A DNA stretch of 14,562 nucleotides from Amylibacter sp. (GCA_030625465.1 DAOUQS010000018.1:1-14562); one strand, 5' to 3'; shown: positions 1 to 8,605, numbered from the stretch's first letter. The notes: a model not told the origin generated them from the letters alone. Program-made: numbers and translations.

Positions 1-308
1 TCAGCCCCGATGACCCGTCGGTATTTCCGTTGGCAACACCGTTGATTGCAGGCCCGGGGGCGATGGCCTCTATGATCCTTTTGGCCAGCAATATGAAAGA
101 TGATGCAAGTGCTACGCTGGTCGTCATGGCCGCGATGGTCAGCGTTGTTTCGCTGGTGTTTCTGGGCTTTCTGACCGGCAGTGCGGTTGAACGCATTCTG
201 GGCAGGGCCGGCATTAATGTTATCACACGGCTGATGGGGATGCTGCTGGCAGCATTATCGGTTCAGTTTGTCGTCGACGGCTTGCGAGGTTTGGGCGTTA
301 TCACATGA
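1..308 (+). CDS. MarC family integral membrane protein, C-terminal part (5' end outside window)
   Basis: The reading frame is open from base 3 and stops with TGA at 306-308, giving 101 residues with no start inside the window. The visible start of the fragment, VFPLATPLIAGPGAMAS, is the conserved loop typical of the MarC/YhgN family, whose members are about 200 residues with about six membrane segments. After it come two hydrophobic stretches (roughly fragment residues 40-65 and 75-97), so this is the second half of the protein. The family's function is unsettled: MarC was once linked to multiple antibiotic resistance, but that role is not supported, so no substrate is assigned. The stop overlaps the start of the downstream aspartic protease gene by ATGA, which suggests co-transcription and translational coupling. 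Confidence 0.85.
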   Translation, partial: SPDDPSVFPLATPLIAGPGAMASMILLASNMKDDASATLVVMAAMVSVVSLVFLGFLTGSAVERILGRAGINVITRLMGMLLAALSVQFVVDGLRGLGVIT

Positions 309-886
309 GTGGTGACGACAAAATCCACCTGCTTTACATGATTATTCTACTTGCCTTTGTGGCAGGTAGTTTTCTGTATTCACGGAGTGGCAAGCTTCAT
401 CAAACGGTTCAGCAAGGCATGATCTGGGGTTTGATATTCGTGGGCGTCATCACCGCCTATGGCTTCAAGGATGTTTTTCGCGCGCAAGTGTTTCCATCAA
501 CCGCAGTACAAAACGGTGCGGGAAGTGTGACGCTTTCACGGGCAAATGACGGCCATTTCTATGCTAACTTGAAAATCAATGACCGCTATGTGGAATTTGT
601 TATCGACACCGGTGCATCTGCGATTGTGCTTTCAAAGGATGATGCGCAACGTATTGGTATTGATACAGATAACCTGAATTACATCGGTCGGGCAGCAACC
701 GCTAACGGCACAGTCAGCACGGCTTTTGTCCGTCTTGGCGTTGTCGCTTTGGGTGGTATTGTAGACTATGACTTGCCCGCATCGGTCAATGGCGGTGATT
801 TGTTCGGGTCACTTCTGGGAATGGATTATCTGAATTTCTTTTCCGAGTTCAGGATTAACGGCGATAGATTGACCCTGACACGTTAA
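305..886 (+). CDS. Membrane-anchored retropepsin-like aspartic protease (TIGR02281 type)
   Basis: This 193-residue protein has two N-terminal hydrophobic segments (about residues 9-25 and 38-53) followed by one small retropepsin-like domain (about 70-193). The catalytic motif is visible as IDTGAS with Asp101, preceded by the expected substrate-facing strand (GHFYANLKINDRYVEFV), and a later LLGMDYL segment is typical of the family. A single-motif protease of this size should act as a homodimer. The topology suggests that the catalytic domain lies in the periplasm, but this is inferred. The closest match is the clan AA TIGR02281 family common in Alphaproteobacteria; its substrates are unknown to me. 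The ATG overlaps the MarC stop by ATGA. Its TAA shares the four bases TTAA with the stop of the convergent holC gene. Confidence 0.87.
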   Translation: MSGDDKIHLLYMIILLAFVAGSFLYSRSGKLHQTVQQGMIWGLIFVGVITAYGFKDVFRAQVFPSTAVQNGAGSVTLSRANDGHFYANLKINDRYVEFVIDTGASAIVLSKDDAQRIGIDTDNLNYIGRAATANGTVSTAFVRLGVVALGGIVDYDLPASVNGGDLFGSLLGMDYLNFFSEFRINGDRLTLTR

Positions 887-1344
887 TTCTTTTGCGCTTT
901 CATTTCCCAACGCCCTGATGCCTGGCTCCAGTATTTAGCGGCAACACCCGCATCGGTCAGTTGCTTCCATTCTGCCCGCGCATTTTCCACCGCCGTAGTA
1001 TCATTGCCGTTAAAAACCAGACTGACACGGGTGAATTCAGCCACCTCTTGCGCGGTTGTTTTGGCACCATGCACCAATATCAAGGCTTTAGCGCCGTTGG
1101 GGTTCCCTGCCCCCGCCGTTAACAACACCGGTTGATCACGATCATGTTGTTGGCCACTAATACCGTGGGGTAAAAACTGTGGGCTATTGCCCCCCCACAA
1201 TTGCGCATCAAGCCGTGCCAACTGCCCGGCGTCACCTGAACGTAACAATATACGTAAATCGCTTTTCAACGTGCGGTCTACCAGCTGGGGCAGCATCTGC
1301 CCCAGGGAAGAACTGGTCAGGTGATAGAATAGAACCTCGGGCAT
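883..1344 (-). CDS. holC: DNA polymerase III chi subunit
   Basis: This 153-residue protein begins MPEVLFYHLTSSSL and continues with LPQLVDRTL and an LDAQLW...FLPHG segment, the typical chi-subunit pattern. In the replisome chi pairs with psi and links the clamp loader to single-strand binding protein. I chose ATG 1344 rather than an in-frame start 54 bases upstream: the alphaproteobacterial family starts with this MxEVxFYHLT sequence, and the ATG shares one base with the pepA stop (TAATG), an efficient reinitiation arrangement. The pepA-holC order also matches E. coli. The 3' end overlaps the convergent protease gene by 4 bases. No psi gene is visible in the window. Confidence 0.92.
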   Translation of the reverse strand: MPEVLFYHLTSSSLGQMLPQLVDRTLKSDLRILLRSGDAGQLARLDAQLWGGNSPQFLPHGISGQQHDRDQPVLLTAGAGNPNGAKALILVHGAKTTAQEVAEFTRVSLVFNGNDTTAVENARAEWKQLTDAGVAAKYWSQASGRWEMKAQKN

Positions 1345-2813
1345 TATTCCGCTTCGTAATGATCGGCAATCAGGCGATCCAGTGCGCGCACACCCCATCC
1401 TGTCGCCCCTTTCGGGGCAAGATCGGTTTCGGTTTTAAGCAAAGCCACACCCGCTATATCAAGGTGAATCCACGGCATGTCTTCTTTGATAAAGCGTTGC
1501 AGGAACTGTGCCGCAGTGATGGCGCCTGCCGAACGTCCGCCTGTGTTCTTAATGTCGGCGACACGGCTGTCGATCATTTTATCGTAGGCCTTGCCCAACG
1601 GCATCCGCCATGCGCCTTCACGTTCGGTTGCGGCGGCTTTGATGAATTTGCGTGACAATGCATCATCGTTTGAAAACACGCCCGCATTTTCATGGCCCAG
1701 CCCGATAATGATCGCGCCGGTTAAAGTCGCAAGGTTGATGATGCCAGTGGGCTTATAGGTTTCTTGCGCATACCATAACACATCGGCCAGCACCAAACGG
1801 CCCTCGGCATCGGTGTTAATCACCTCGATAGTGTCGCCTTTCATGGATTTAACCACGTCGCCCGGGCGCTGTGCAGCCCCGTCCGGCATATTTTCGACAA
1901 TGCCGACCAGCCCCACAACATTGGCTTTGGCCTTGCGCAAGGCCAGTGTTTTCATCACACCCGCCACAACACCGGCACCGCCCATATCCATGGTCATATC
2001 TTCCATACCACCGGCAGGTTTAATCGAGATGCCGCCCGTGTCAAAGACAACGCCCTTACCAACAAGGGCAAAAGGCTGTTCATCGCCGCCGCCTTGCCAT
2101 TCCATAATGACAATTTTTGTCGGGCTTCTTGACCCAAGGCCCACACCCAACAACGCGTGCATGCCCAACTTTTCCATGTCTTTTTCTTCCAAGACCTTTA
2201 TCTTCAGCCCGATGTTTTTCAACGCTTCCAGACGTTTGGCAAATTCAACCGTGGTCAGAATGTTGGCAGGCTCGTTCACCAGATCACGGGTGAAAAACAC
2301 ACCTTCGGCAATCGCGGCTTTCGATACATAACCTTGTGCGACCTCATCCGCATAATTAGCCATTATTGTGATAGCACCCTGCTTTGGCGCCTCCGACGTT
2401 TTATGATCATGGAAACTATATTGACGCAAAGCACAGCCAAAAGCGATTTCAGATGCGTGTTTGCCTGCACCCGCTAGGATCAACAAAGCGGCACCTTTGA
2501 CAGCTTTGCCCAGATTGGCTCCGGCAAGCCGCGCATCATCGACAGTCGTGCGTTTCGGCATTTTGACAACCAGCACGTCTGACGCATCCATACCCGCAGG
2601 CACCGACATCACATGACATGCAGAATTGGGCATATCCTGGAATTGCTGACTTTCGGCAAGCCGTGTCAGGCTGCGTTTCATCAACTTGTTCACCCGCCGC
2701 GCGCCCAGACCTATCTGGCCTGTCGGCGACATGAACACCGCCACTTTTCCTTTGAAATCAGAGATTGCATCGAGGTCTGTTTCGATAAATGTTGGCATAA
2801 CGGGGGTGTTCAT
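1344..2813 (-). CDS. pepA: Leucyl aminopeptidase (cytosol aminopeptidase, M17)
   Basis: The protein has 489 residues, close to the usual 480-505 of the M17 family, which removes N-terminal amino acids from peptides using two divalent metal ions as a cytosolic hexamer. All expected metal ligands and catalytic residues are visible with the same spacing as E. coli PepA: Lys253, Asp258, Lys265, Asp276, Asp335, Glu337 and Arg339, including the signature NTDAEGRL (333-340). An N-terminal macro-like domain covers about residues 1-170 and the catalytic domain about 175-489. The start ATG has an AGGAG ribosome-binding site 6 bases upstream. It is divergent from lptF and overlaps downstream holC by one base. 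Some family members also bind DNA in regulation and Xer recombination; nothing here shows whether this one does. Confidence 0.96.
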   Translation of the reverse strand: MNTPVMPTFIETDLDAISDFKGKVAVFMSPTGQIGLGARRVNKLMKRSLTRLAESQQFQDMPNSACHVMSVPAGMDASDVLVVKMPKRTTVDDARLAGANLGKAVKGAALLILAGAGKHASEIAFGCALRQYSFHDHKTSEAPKQGAITIMANYADEVAQGYVSKAAIAEGVFFTRDLVNEPANILTTVEFAKRLEALKNIGLKIKVLEEKDMEKLGMHALLGVGLGSRSPTKIVIMEWQGGGDEQPFALVGKGVVFDTGGISIKPAGGMEDMTMDMGGAGVVAGVMKTLALRKAKANVVGLVGIVENMPDGAAQRPGDVVKSMKGDTIEVINTDAEGRLVLADVLWYAQETYKPTGIINLATLTGAIIIGLGHENAGVFSNDDALSRKFIKAAATEREGAWRMPLGKAYDKMIDSRVADIKNTGGRSAGAITAAQFLQRFIKEDMPWIHLDIAGVALLKTETDLAPKGATGWGVRALDRLIADHYEAE

Positions 2814-2819
2814 AAGCTG

Positions 2820-2824
2820 CTCCT
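2820..2824 (-). promoter_or_regulatory. Ribosome-binding site of pepA (AGGAG)
   Basis: On the minus strand AGGAG lies 6 bases before the ATG at 2813, which fixes the start of pepA. It is one of the clearest Shine-Dalgarno sequences in the window. Confidence 0.85.
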
Positions 2825-2939
2825 GATGTGGCGGTATCTTTATTTTTACAAGACCTAACGCGAAACGAAAGGTTTGGCCATATGGGACTGTTGTCGTGTC
2901 GAAAATTCCTGTAAAGATAGTTTGATTATATGCTGAATT

Positions 2940-2944
2940 AAGGA
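2940..2944 (+). promoter_or_regulatory. Ribosome-binding site of lptF (AAGGA)
   Basis: AAGGA sits 9 bases before the GTG at 2954 and supports that non-ATG start, which gives a protein beginning MKLVDRYIVRQL, a typical LptF N-terminus. Confidence 0.75.
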
Positions 2945-2953
2945 CATTGCCGC

Positions 2954-4084
2954 GTGAAACTTGTTGATCGTTATATCGTGCGTCAGCTTGCCGGCCCTTT
3001 TCTTTTCTTTTTATTCGTTTTTGGCGGCATTATATGGCTTAATCAAGCACTTCGAATTGTTGATGTTGTGGTCGAAAACGGCCAGCCTGGTATGGTTTTT
3101 GTCGAACTTAGCATCTATCTTTTGCCGCGTGTTCTGGAAAGCGTGTTCCCTGTGGCGGCTTTTGCCGCGTCCTTGTTCCTGACCAACCGGCTTTATGCAG
3201 AATCGGAATATGCCGTGATGATGGCCGCCGGCCTGTCGCCGTTAGTATTCGCGCGACCATTTATAATATTCGGCGCGATCAATTTTATCCTTGTTCTAAC
3301 GCTGGCCAATTACATCACCCCGATCAGCAATAATGCGTTTCAGCAACGCCAGCATGAAATCCGGCAGGAATACATTTTACAGCTTGTCAAAGTCGGTGAA
3401 TTTATCACACCGCAAAAAGGTGTGACCTTTTACTTTGGTGCGCTGCGCGACGATGGCCTGCTAGAGGATATTTTGATCCGGGAAGTCAAAGACCCGACAA
3501 AACAAATGGTCCACACCGCCCCCACCGGCCGCCTGATCGACAACAAGAACGACACCAAACTGGTGCTGATCAATGGCACTTTCCAGCAATATGACCAGAA
3601 TACCCGTCGGCTGAATGTCATCAAATTTGATAGCTTTTCATATGATCTGACGCAATTTTCAAAAAACATCGGCCCACGCAAATTGCGCGCAAATGCCACC
3701 ACCACACCAAACCTGCCGTGGTCGATTGCGCATGCTGAAGGGGCGGATAAATTCAAAGCTATTGAGGCGCAATCGCGTCTTGTTAAATCCTTATTCTCGC
3801 TCTTCATGCCCTTGTTAGGTGCTGCAATTTTATTCTCGGGCAGTTTTAGCCGTGCGGGATTTTACTATCGCATTGTCTTTGCAGTCGTCTTGTTACTGGG
3901 CTTGAATACCATGCGCGGTGCGACACAAAGCTTTGTGGCAAAATCGCCATCCCTGTCATTTCTGCTATATTCGCCGGTGGCCATTTCATTAGCAATCATC
4001 GTGCTTTTGATCTTCATCACGGTCAAAGGCTGGGATGGCACGACATTGATGCGCGGATGGCAGAAAAAGCAGGTAAGCACATGA
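2954..4084 (+). CDS. lptF: LPS export ABC transporter permease LptF
   Basis: This 376-residue inner-membrane protein belongs to the YjgP/YjgQ family. With LptG it forms the membrane half of the LptB2FG transporter, which extracts lipopolysaccharide from the inner membrane and passes it to the periplasmic LptC/LptA bridge. The N-terminal part has three hydrophobic segments (about residues 13-30, 56-76 and 99-120), then a periplasmic beta-jellyroll region (about 125-270), then three more membrane segments, the usual six-helix plan. The N-terminus MKLVDRYIVRQLAGPFL and the YAESEYAVMMAAGLSP cytoplasmic loop, where the ATPase docks, are characteristic. The GTG start has an AAGGA site. The stop overlaps the lptG start by ATGA. 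The ATPase lptB is not in the window. Confidence 0.95.
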   Translation: MKLVDRYIVRQLAGPFLFFLFVFGGIIWLNQALRIVDVVVENGQPGMVFVELSIYLLPRVLESVFPVAAFAASLFLTNRLYAESEYAVMMAAGLSPLVFARPFIIFGAINFILVLTLANYITPISNNAFQQRQHEIRQEYILQLVKVGEFITPQKGVTFYFGALRDDGLLEDILIREVKDPTKQMVHTAPTGRLIDNKNDTKLVLINGTFQQYDQNTRRLNVIKFDSFSYDLTQFSKNIGPRKLRANATTTPNLPWSIAHAEGADKFKAIEAQSRLVKSLFSLFMPLLGAAILFSGSFSRAGFYYRIVFAVVLLLGLNTMRGATQSFVAKSPSLSFLLYSPVAISLAIIVLLIFITVKGWDGTTLMRGWQKKQVST

Positions 4085-5181
4085 CCCTATACTGGTACTT
4101 CACCCATAAATTCATTGGCGCGTTCATCCGCGTGTTTTTAATTATCGGATTGCTGATATTCTTCGTTGATACGATGGAAAATATCAGGTCGCTTTCTTCA
4201 TCAAACATCTCGTTGGTCAAAGCCATAGCGCTGGCAAGCACACGGTCGCCATCGTTTATCCGCGAGGCAATGCCGATCATTGTCATGCTTGCAGGGCTTA
4301 TATTTTGTGTCAGCCTTGCGCGCTCAAACGAATTTGTTGTTTCACGGGCCGCCGGAGTTTCATCCTTGAAGGTTCTGGGCCTGCCAATTCTATCTGCATT
4401 CCTGATCGGGCTTGTATCCATCTTGTTCCTGAACCCGCTGGTTGCAACATTCTCGACCTATTATGACAGTCTGAAAAATGAATATCTGGGGCGCCCTGAC
4501 AGAACGGTTACGGTCAATGAAAACGGCTTTTGGCTGCGGCAGAAAACCAAGACCGGCTATATTGTTATTATGGCAGATCAGGCGACGCAGAACGGCAACA
4601 GTTTGCGCGATGTGACAATGATCGAGTTCGATCAAGACAACAAAGCCATTAACCGTATGGTGGCCACAACCGCAACATTGTCGAATGATGAATGGGTTCT
4701 GATCAGAACCAAAAAGTGGGATCTGTCCGCACCGGACGGCAACCCCGAGGCAGGCTCGGTTACGAAATCAATCATCCGCGTGCCCACAACAATAACAAGC
4801 AAACAAATACTGGAAGGCTACCCGAAACCTGAAACCGTGGTTATCTGGGATTTGCCCAAATTCATCAAAGCCATGGATGAGGCCGGGTTTTCATCGCGCC
4901 AACACCGTGTTCATATGCAAATCGAGCTGGCCCGCCCTATTCTGTTTGCCGCGATGTTAATTATCGGCGCTGTCTTCACATTAAAGAATGCCCGACTGGG
5001 TAATCTGGGTATTTCAGTTTTAATGGCACTTTTATGTGGCTTTTCGCTACATTTCTTTCAAAACCTTGCTAGAACTCTTGGAGAAGCGGGAGAGATTCCC
5101 ATATTTTTTGCCGCGTGGGCACCACCTTTAGCTGCTTTACTAACAGCACTGGCATTGTTCTTGCACCTGGAGGATGGATAA
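4081..5181 (+). CDS. lptG: LPS export ABC transporter permease LptG
   Basis: This 366-residue protein is the second YjgP/YjgQ permease. It starts MTLYWYFTHKFIGAF and has three N-terminal membrane segments (about 11-29, 60-82, 98-118). The SNEFVVSRAAGVSSLKVL coupling loop and a central beta-rich periplasmic domain follow (about 130-265), and then three C-terminal membrane segments. I chose ATG 4081, which overlaps the lptF stop by ATGA, over an in-frame start 24 bases upstream inside lptF, because the overlap is the usual coupling arrangement and the shorter form matches the family N-terminus. The gene ends 6 bases before lptD. Paired lptF-lptG and the presence of lptD downstream make the LPS-export role secure. 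Confidence 0.95.
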   Translation: MTLYWYFTHKFIGAFIRVFLIIGLLIFFVDTMENIRSLSSSNISLVKAIALASTRSPSFIREAMPIIVMLAGLIFCVSLARSNEFVVSRAAGVSSLKVLGLPILSAFLIGLVSILFLNPLVATFSTYYDSLKNEYLGRPDRTVTVNENGFWLRQKTKTGYIVIMADQATQNGNSLRDVTMIEFDQDNKAINRMVATTATLSNDEWVLIRTKKWDLSAPDGNPEAGSVTKSIIRVPTTITSKQILEGYPKPETVVIWDLPKFIKAMDEAGFSSRQHRVHMQIELARPILFAAMLIIGAVFTLKNARLGNLGISVLMALLCGFSLHFFQNLARTLGEAGEIPIFFAAWAPPLAALLTALALFLHLEDG

Positions 5182-5187
5182 AAGGCA

Positions 5188-7374
5188 ATGGTCTTGAAAA
5201 TGTTATCAAGAGTTTTGCTGGCAGCTTTGTTTGCCGCCATATGCCTGTCGGGTGCATCCGCGCAAACACATTCAAATGAAGAATCAAAAGAACCCGTTGG
5301 GTTGCTGGCCGACACTATTGATTATAATGCCGCGGCCAAAATATTAACCGCAATAGGCAACGTGCGCATTGTATCGAATGGCCAGATTTTGACGGCTAAT
5401 AAAGTTATTTACGATCAGGCAACAAGCACATTAACCATCCCGGGCGGTTTTACCATTGTAAACACCGATGGCAGTATAGCCAAAGGGACTGACGCCAGCA
5501 TATCCTCGGATCTGTCGAACGCTGTGATGAAAGGCGCGCGCATCTTGATTGCCGAGCAGTTCCAAATGGCCGCTGACCAGCTGCGGTATGTTGAAGGACG
5601 CTTTAAAGTGCTGGACCGCGTTGTAGCCAGCACATGTTATATCGGCAAAACCGACGCCGGTTTTTGCCAGTTAAAGCCGACACCGTTTTGGCAGATACGA
5701 TCAAAGCGCGTTATACATGACGAGCTTGAAAAACAGTTGTATTTCGAAAATGCCCGTCTGGAAGTATTGGGTGTCCCAATTTTCTACGCCCCGCTTTTGC
5801 GTCTGCCGGACCCAACCGTCGATCGCGCATCCGGGGTTTTAACACCGACATTCCTGACATCCGACGTATTGAAATTCGGTGCAAAGCTACCATATTTCAT
5901 CGCCATTGATGACCATTCCGATGCAACGTTCACGGCTTTCATCTCATCCGTGGGAAGCTTTGTGCTTGAAGGACAATACCGCCGCGAAACAACCAAAGGC
6001 CAATACGTGCTGGATGGCGCGGTTTTGCTGGTGGACGGCATTGATAATAACGCATTGCGATCAACGCTAAAAGGCAACGGACGGTTTGCGCTATCAAGCG
6101 ATTACGACTGGGGCTTCGAGGTGGATGTCGCATCCGATAAAACATTCCGCGCCCAGTACGGGTATGAAGACGATGACAAACTTTCAGCACAAGACAGGCT
6201 GTTTTCGGAAGTGTTTGTGGAACGTAACCGCCAGAACAGTTTCCTGAAAGCCAGTGCCTCTATTTTTCAAAGCTTGCGTACGGTCGAGATTGATGCGCAA
6301 ATCCCGTTGGTATTTCCGGACGTTTATTATCGGGACATTCAAGATGATCCTTGGCTGGGCGGAAAACTGGGTTTCACCGCCCATACAACAACATTGTTGC
6401 GCGGGAATGATGACCGTTTCGTGCGCGTCGGATTTGAGGCGGACTGGCAGCGTGAATGGTCGCTAAACAACGGGATATTACTGGGAACGCGCGGAGAGCT
6501 GGATGCGGAATATTACCTTTTAAGCGACAATTATTCCGGGTTTGCAGGTTCGTCAGCCAATCGCATTACACCGACACTTTCTGCGGATATAAGATGGCCG
6601 CTGGCAAAGGTTGTCGGGGCTGCAACACATATTATTGAACCGATCGTCCAAATTGTCTGGAATGAAGACAGCATTAACGCAACCCCGAACGAGGATAGCA
6701 TCCAGGTGGAATTCGAGGAAAGCAATCTGTTTTCAACCAACCGCTTTCCGGGCTTTGATCGGCATGAGCTGGGTTTGCGCGCCAATGTCGGGGTTAATTA
6801 TACGCGTTATGATCCATCAGGCTGGAACTTCGGCGCAACCGTCGGGCGGGTATTTCGTGAGAAAAATATAGTGCAATTTTCCAATGCCTCGGGTTTGGCC
6901 GGGAAAAACTCCGACTGGGTCAGCGCATTTACCATAAATTTTCCGAAATCTTTTGAATTGTCCAACCGCACATTGTTTGACAGCGATTTCAGCATATCGA
7001 AAAATGAAACAAGCCTGAATTTTGTCTATAAACGGATTGAAGCCGAAGCCACATATTTAAGGCTGCAAAGTGATGTGGTCGCCGGCGCCAACGACCCACG
7101 GTCAGAAGCTGCACTAAAGCTGGTTTTCACACAGGACTACAACTGGTCCTATCTGGCAGAATGGCGGCATGACTTTGATACAGGAACCGCCACCGAGGGC
7201 GAATTCGGCATAAAATATGCAAATGAATGTATAGAAATCGATCTTTCCCTCTCGCTTCAATTTGTAGCCTCTGGTAATGTCAGCCCATCAAAGGAATTGG
7301 GGCTTATGGTCTCGATGGTCGGAATAGGTAATCAGGCACGCAAACAACGGCGTAACAATGGCTGTGTATTCTAG
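5188..7374 (+). CDS. lptD: LPS-assembly outer membrane protein LptD (OstA/Imp)
   Basis: This 728-residue outer-membrane protein, with lipoprotein LptE, inserts lipopolysaccharide into the outer leaflet. A signal peptide is visible (hydrophobic residues about 8-22, likely cut after GASA at 25). Next come an LptA-like OstA domain (about 38-140, GLLADTIDYNAAAKILTAIG), then the beta-barrel region, including the conserved PTPFWQIRSKRVIHD and GVPIFYAPLLRLPDPTVDRASG segments (about 163-217). The mature protein has four cysteines: 150, 160, 681 and 726. Cys160 and Cys681 (KYANECIEIDL) sit where LptD proteins form interdomain disulfides. The C-terminus ends in Phe, after an unusual basic stretch RKQRR. 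It is somewhat shorter than E. coli LptD. The gene lies 6 bases after lptG and 16 bases before surA. A GGAGGA lies 13 bases upstream of the ATG; an alternative ATG at 5200 is possible. Confidence 0.94.
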   Translation: MVLKMLSRVLLAALFAAICLSGASAQTHSNEESKEPVGLLADTIDYNAAAKILTAIGNVRIVSNGQILTANKVIYDQATSTLTIPGGFTIVNTDGSIAKGTDASISSDLSNAVMKGARILIAEQFQMAADQLRYVEGRFKVLDRVVASTCYIGKTDAGFCQLKPTPFWQIRSKRVIHDELEKQLYFENARLEVLGVPIFYAPLLRLPDPTVDRASGVLTPTFLTSDVLKFGAKLPYFIAIDDHSDATFTAFISSVGSFVLEGQYRRETTKGQYVLDGAVLLVDGIDNNALRSTLKGNGRFALSSDYDWGFEVDVASDKTFRAQYGYEDDDKLSAQDRLFSEVFVERNRQNSFLKASASIFQSLRTVEIDAQIPLVFPDVYYRDIQDDPWLGGKLGFTAHTTTLLRGNDDRFVRVGFEADWQREWSLNNGILLGTRGELDAEYYLLSDNYSGFAGSSANRITPTLSADIRWPLAKVVGAATHIIEPIVQIVWNEDSINATPNEDSIQVEFEESNLFSTNRFPGFDRHELGLRANVGVNYTRYDPSGWNFGATVGRVFREKNIVQFSNASGLAGKNSDWVSAFTINFPKSFELSNRTLFDSDFSISKNETSLNFVYKRIEAEATYLRLQSDVVAGANDPRSEAALKLVFTQDYNWSYLAEWRHDFDTGTATEGEFGIKYANECIEIDLSLSLQFVASGNVSPSKELGLMVSMVGIGNQARKQRRNNGCVF

Positions 7375-7390
7375 GAAAATGGGTGGAACT

Positions 7391-8605
7391 ATGAATAAAT
7401 TTACTGCTTTCGCATGCGGGTTGGCAATTGCCCTATCCAGCGCGGTTTCCACTTTGGCGGCAGGCAAATATTCCCCTGCATATCTGGTGAATGAAAGCGT
7501 GATCACCGGTTATGAAATACAACAACGCATCAAAATGCTACAGTCATTTGGCACCAATGGCGATTTGCGCGGACAGGCCGTTGACCAGCTTATCGAAGAC
7601 AGGTTGCGTATGCAGGCGGCCAGAAAAGCCGGTATAAGAGCATCCGAAGACGACGTGCTAAGCGGTATGGTCGAGTTTGCCGCGCGTGGTGATTTCAGCA
7701 TTGAACAACTGATAGAGTATTTCGACGAGCGCGGCGTACACCAGAACACGTTTCAGGATTTCGTCCGTGCCGGCATCTTGTGGCGTAATGTTATCGGTGC
7801 GCTGTTTGCGTCAAAAGTGAACGTGACCGACAACGAGGTGGATGCGCGTCTTGATATCAGCTCGGTTGATTTTCCCAAAACGGTTAATGTAGCCGAGATA
7901 TCATTGCCCATAGACGAACGCGGCGCAATTCTTACACGCGCCCTTGCCGACCGGCTGACCCAGACCATAAAAAGTAACAGCCAGTTTTCCGTGGCAGCCA
8001 AGAAGTTTTCGAAATCCAATACCGCCGCACGTGGCGGGGATATGGGCTGGGTACCGATGGGCAACCTGCCTTCACAGGTGTCCGCGGCAATATCCGCATT
8101 ACAACCGGGCCAGATGACGGCCCCGATTTTGATGGGTGACGCCATAGCGCTTTATCAGCTGCGCGGTGTCCGCGATGCGAAATCCGCAGGCGAACAGGTG
8201 ATTTCAGTCAGCTATATGACTGTCGCCATGCCGAATGCGAAATCAGGGCAAAGCGGTCAAATCACGGCTGCTACAAAACTGATAAATTCAGTTGATACCT
8301 GTCTTGATATGCAGGCCAGCACCATAAAGTTCGGCGAAAATGCCGTTAGCAAGCAAGCACTTCCAGCGGCACAAATTCCACCACGTATCGGTGCGGAAAT
8401 TGCGAAACTTGACCCGAATGAAGCCCTTTACTATGTGGCGGAAAATGGTGCCATTAATGTTGTTATGCTGTGTAACCGCGCCAAGGATTTACCCGAAGGT
8501 GCCCGTGAACAAATCCGCAATGCCCTGTTCAGTCAGCGTATTGGCAGCTTTGGCGACGGGTATTTGCAGGAATTGCGCGGCGACGCGATCATCATTGCTA
8601 AATGA
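7391..8605 (+). CDS. surA: Periplasmic chaperone SurA (parvulin-type peptidyl-prolyl isomerase)
   Basis: This 404-residue protein has a signal peptide (MNKFTAFACGLAIALSSAV, likely cut after TLAA at 24). An N-terminal SurA helical domain follows (about 25-160, with the typical YLVNESVITGYEIQQRI start). The parvulin domain is at about 165-260, with GGDMGWVPMGNLP at 215-227 and LQPGQMTAPI at 237-246. A second, degenerate parvulin-like part (about 268-363) and a C-terminal helix complete it. It should escort unfolded outer-membrane proteins, LptD among them, to the BAM machinery. I chose ATG 7391 because the signal peptide starts there and GGTGGA lies just upstream; in-frame starts at 7358 and 7379 would overlap or abut lptD and add a non-typical extension. 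Mature cysteines 304 and 361 are the only two. The stop overlaps pdxA by ATGA. Confidence 0.92.
   Translation: MNKFTAFACGLAIALSSAVSTLAAGKYSPAYLVNESVITGYEIQQRIKMLQSFGTNGDLRGQAVDQLIEDRLRMQAARKAGIRASEDDVLSGMVEFAARGDFSIEQLIEYFDERGVHQNTFQDFVRAGILWRNVIGALFASKVNVTDNEVDARLDISSVDFPKTVNVAEISLPIDERGAILTRALADRLTQTIKSNSQFSVAAKKFSKSNTAARGGDMGWVPMGNLPSQVSAAISALQPGQMTAPILMGDAIALYQLRGVRDAKSAGEQVISVSYMTVAMPNAKSGQSGQITAATKLINSVDTCLDMQASTIKFGENAVSKQALPAAQIPPRIGAEIAKLDPNEALYYVAENGAINVVMLCNRAKDLPEGAREQIRNALFSQRIGSFGDGYLQELRGDAIIIAK

Larger units (their letters stand above)
2814..2953. promoter_or_regulatory. Divergent intergenic promoter region between pepA and lptF
   Basis: These 140 bases separate the divergent starts of pepA-holC and the long lptF operon, so promoters for both transcripts should lie here. 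On the minus strand a perfect TATAAT lies at 2930-2925, but I find no convincing -35 hexamer 16-18 bases upstream. On the plus strand TTGTCG (2891-2896) could be a -35, but only a poor -10 follows at 17-base spacing; GATTAT/TATATG near 2924-2932 is too close to the lptF start to give more than a very short leader. The exact promoters are therefore not assigned. I see no operator-like palindrome or riboswitch. Confidence 0.55.

Noticed and set aside
1345..1398. N-terminal extension of holC by 18 codons
   Set aside because: It would overlap pepA and adds residues with no family match; the TAATG junction at 1344 gives the normal HolC start.
1813..2331. Open frame on the plus strand inside pepA
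   Set aside because: Antisense to the catalytic region of pepA; Pro/Ser/Thr-rich product with no family features and no ribosome-binding site that I can see.
4057..4080. Earlier in-frame start for lptG
   Set aside because: It lies inside lptF and adds MAEKAGKH, which is not typical; the ATGA overlap at 4081 is the expected start.
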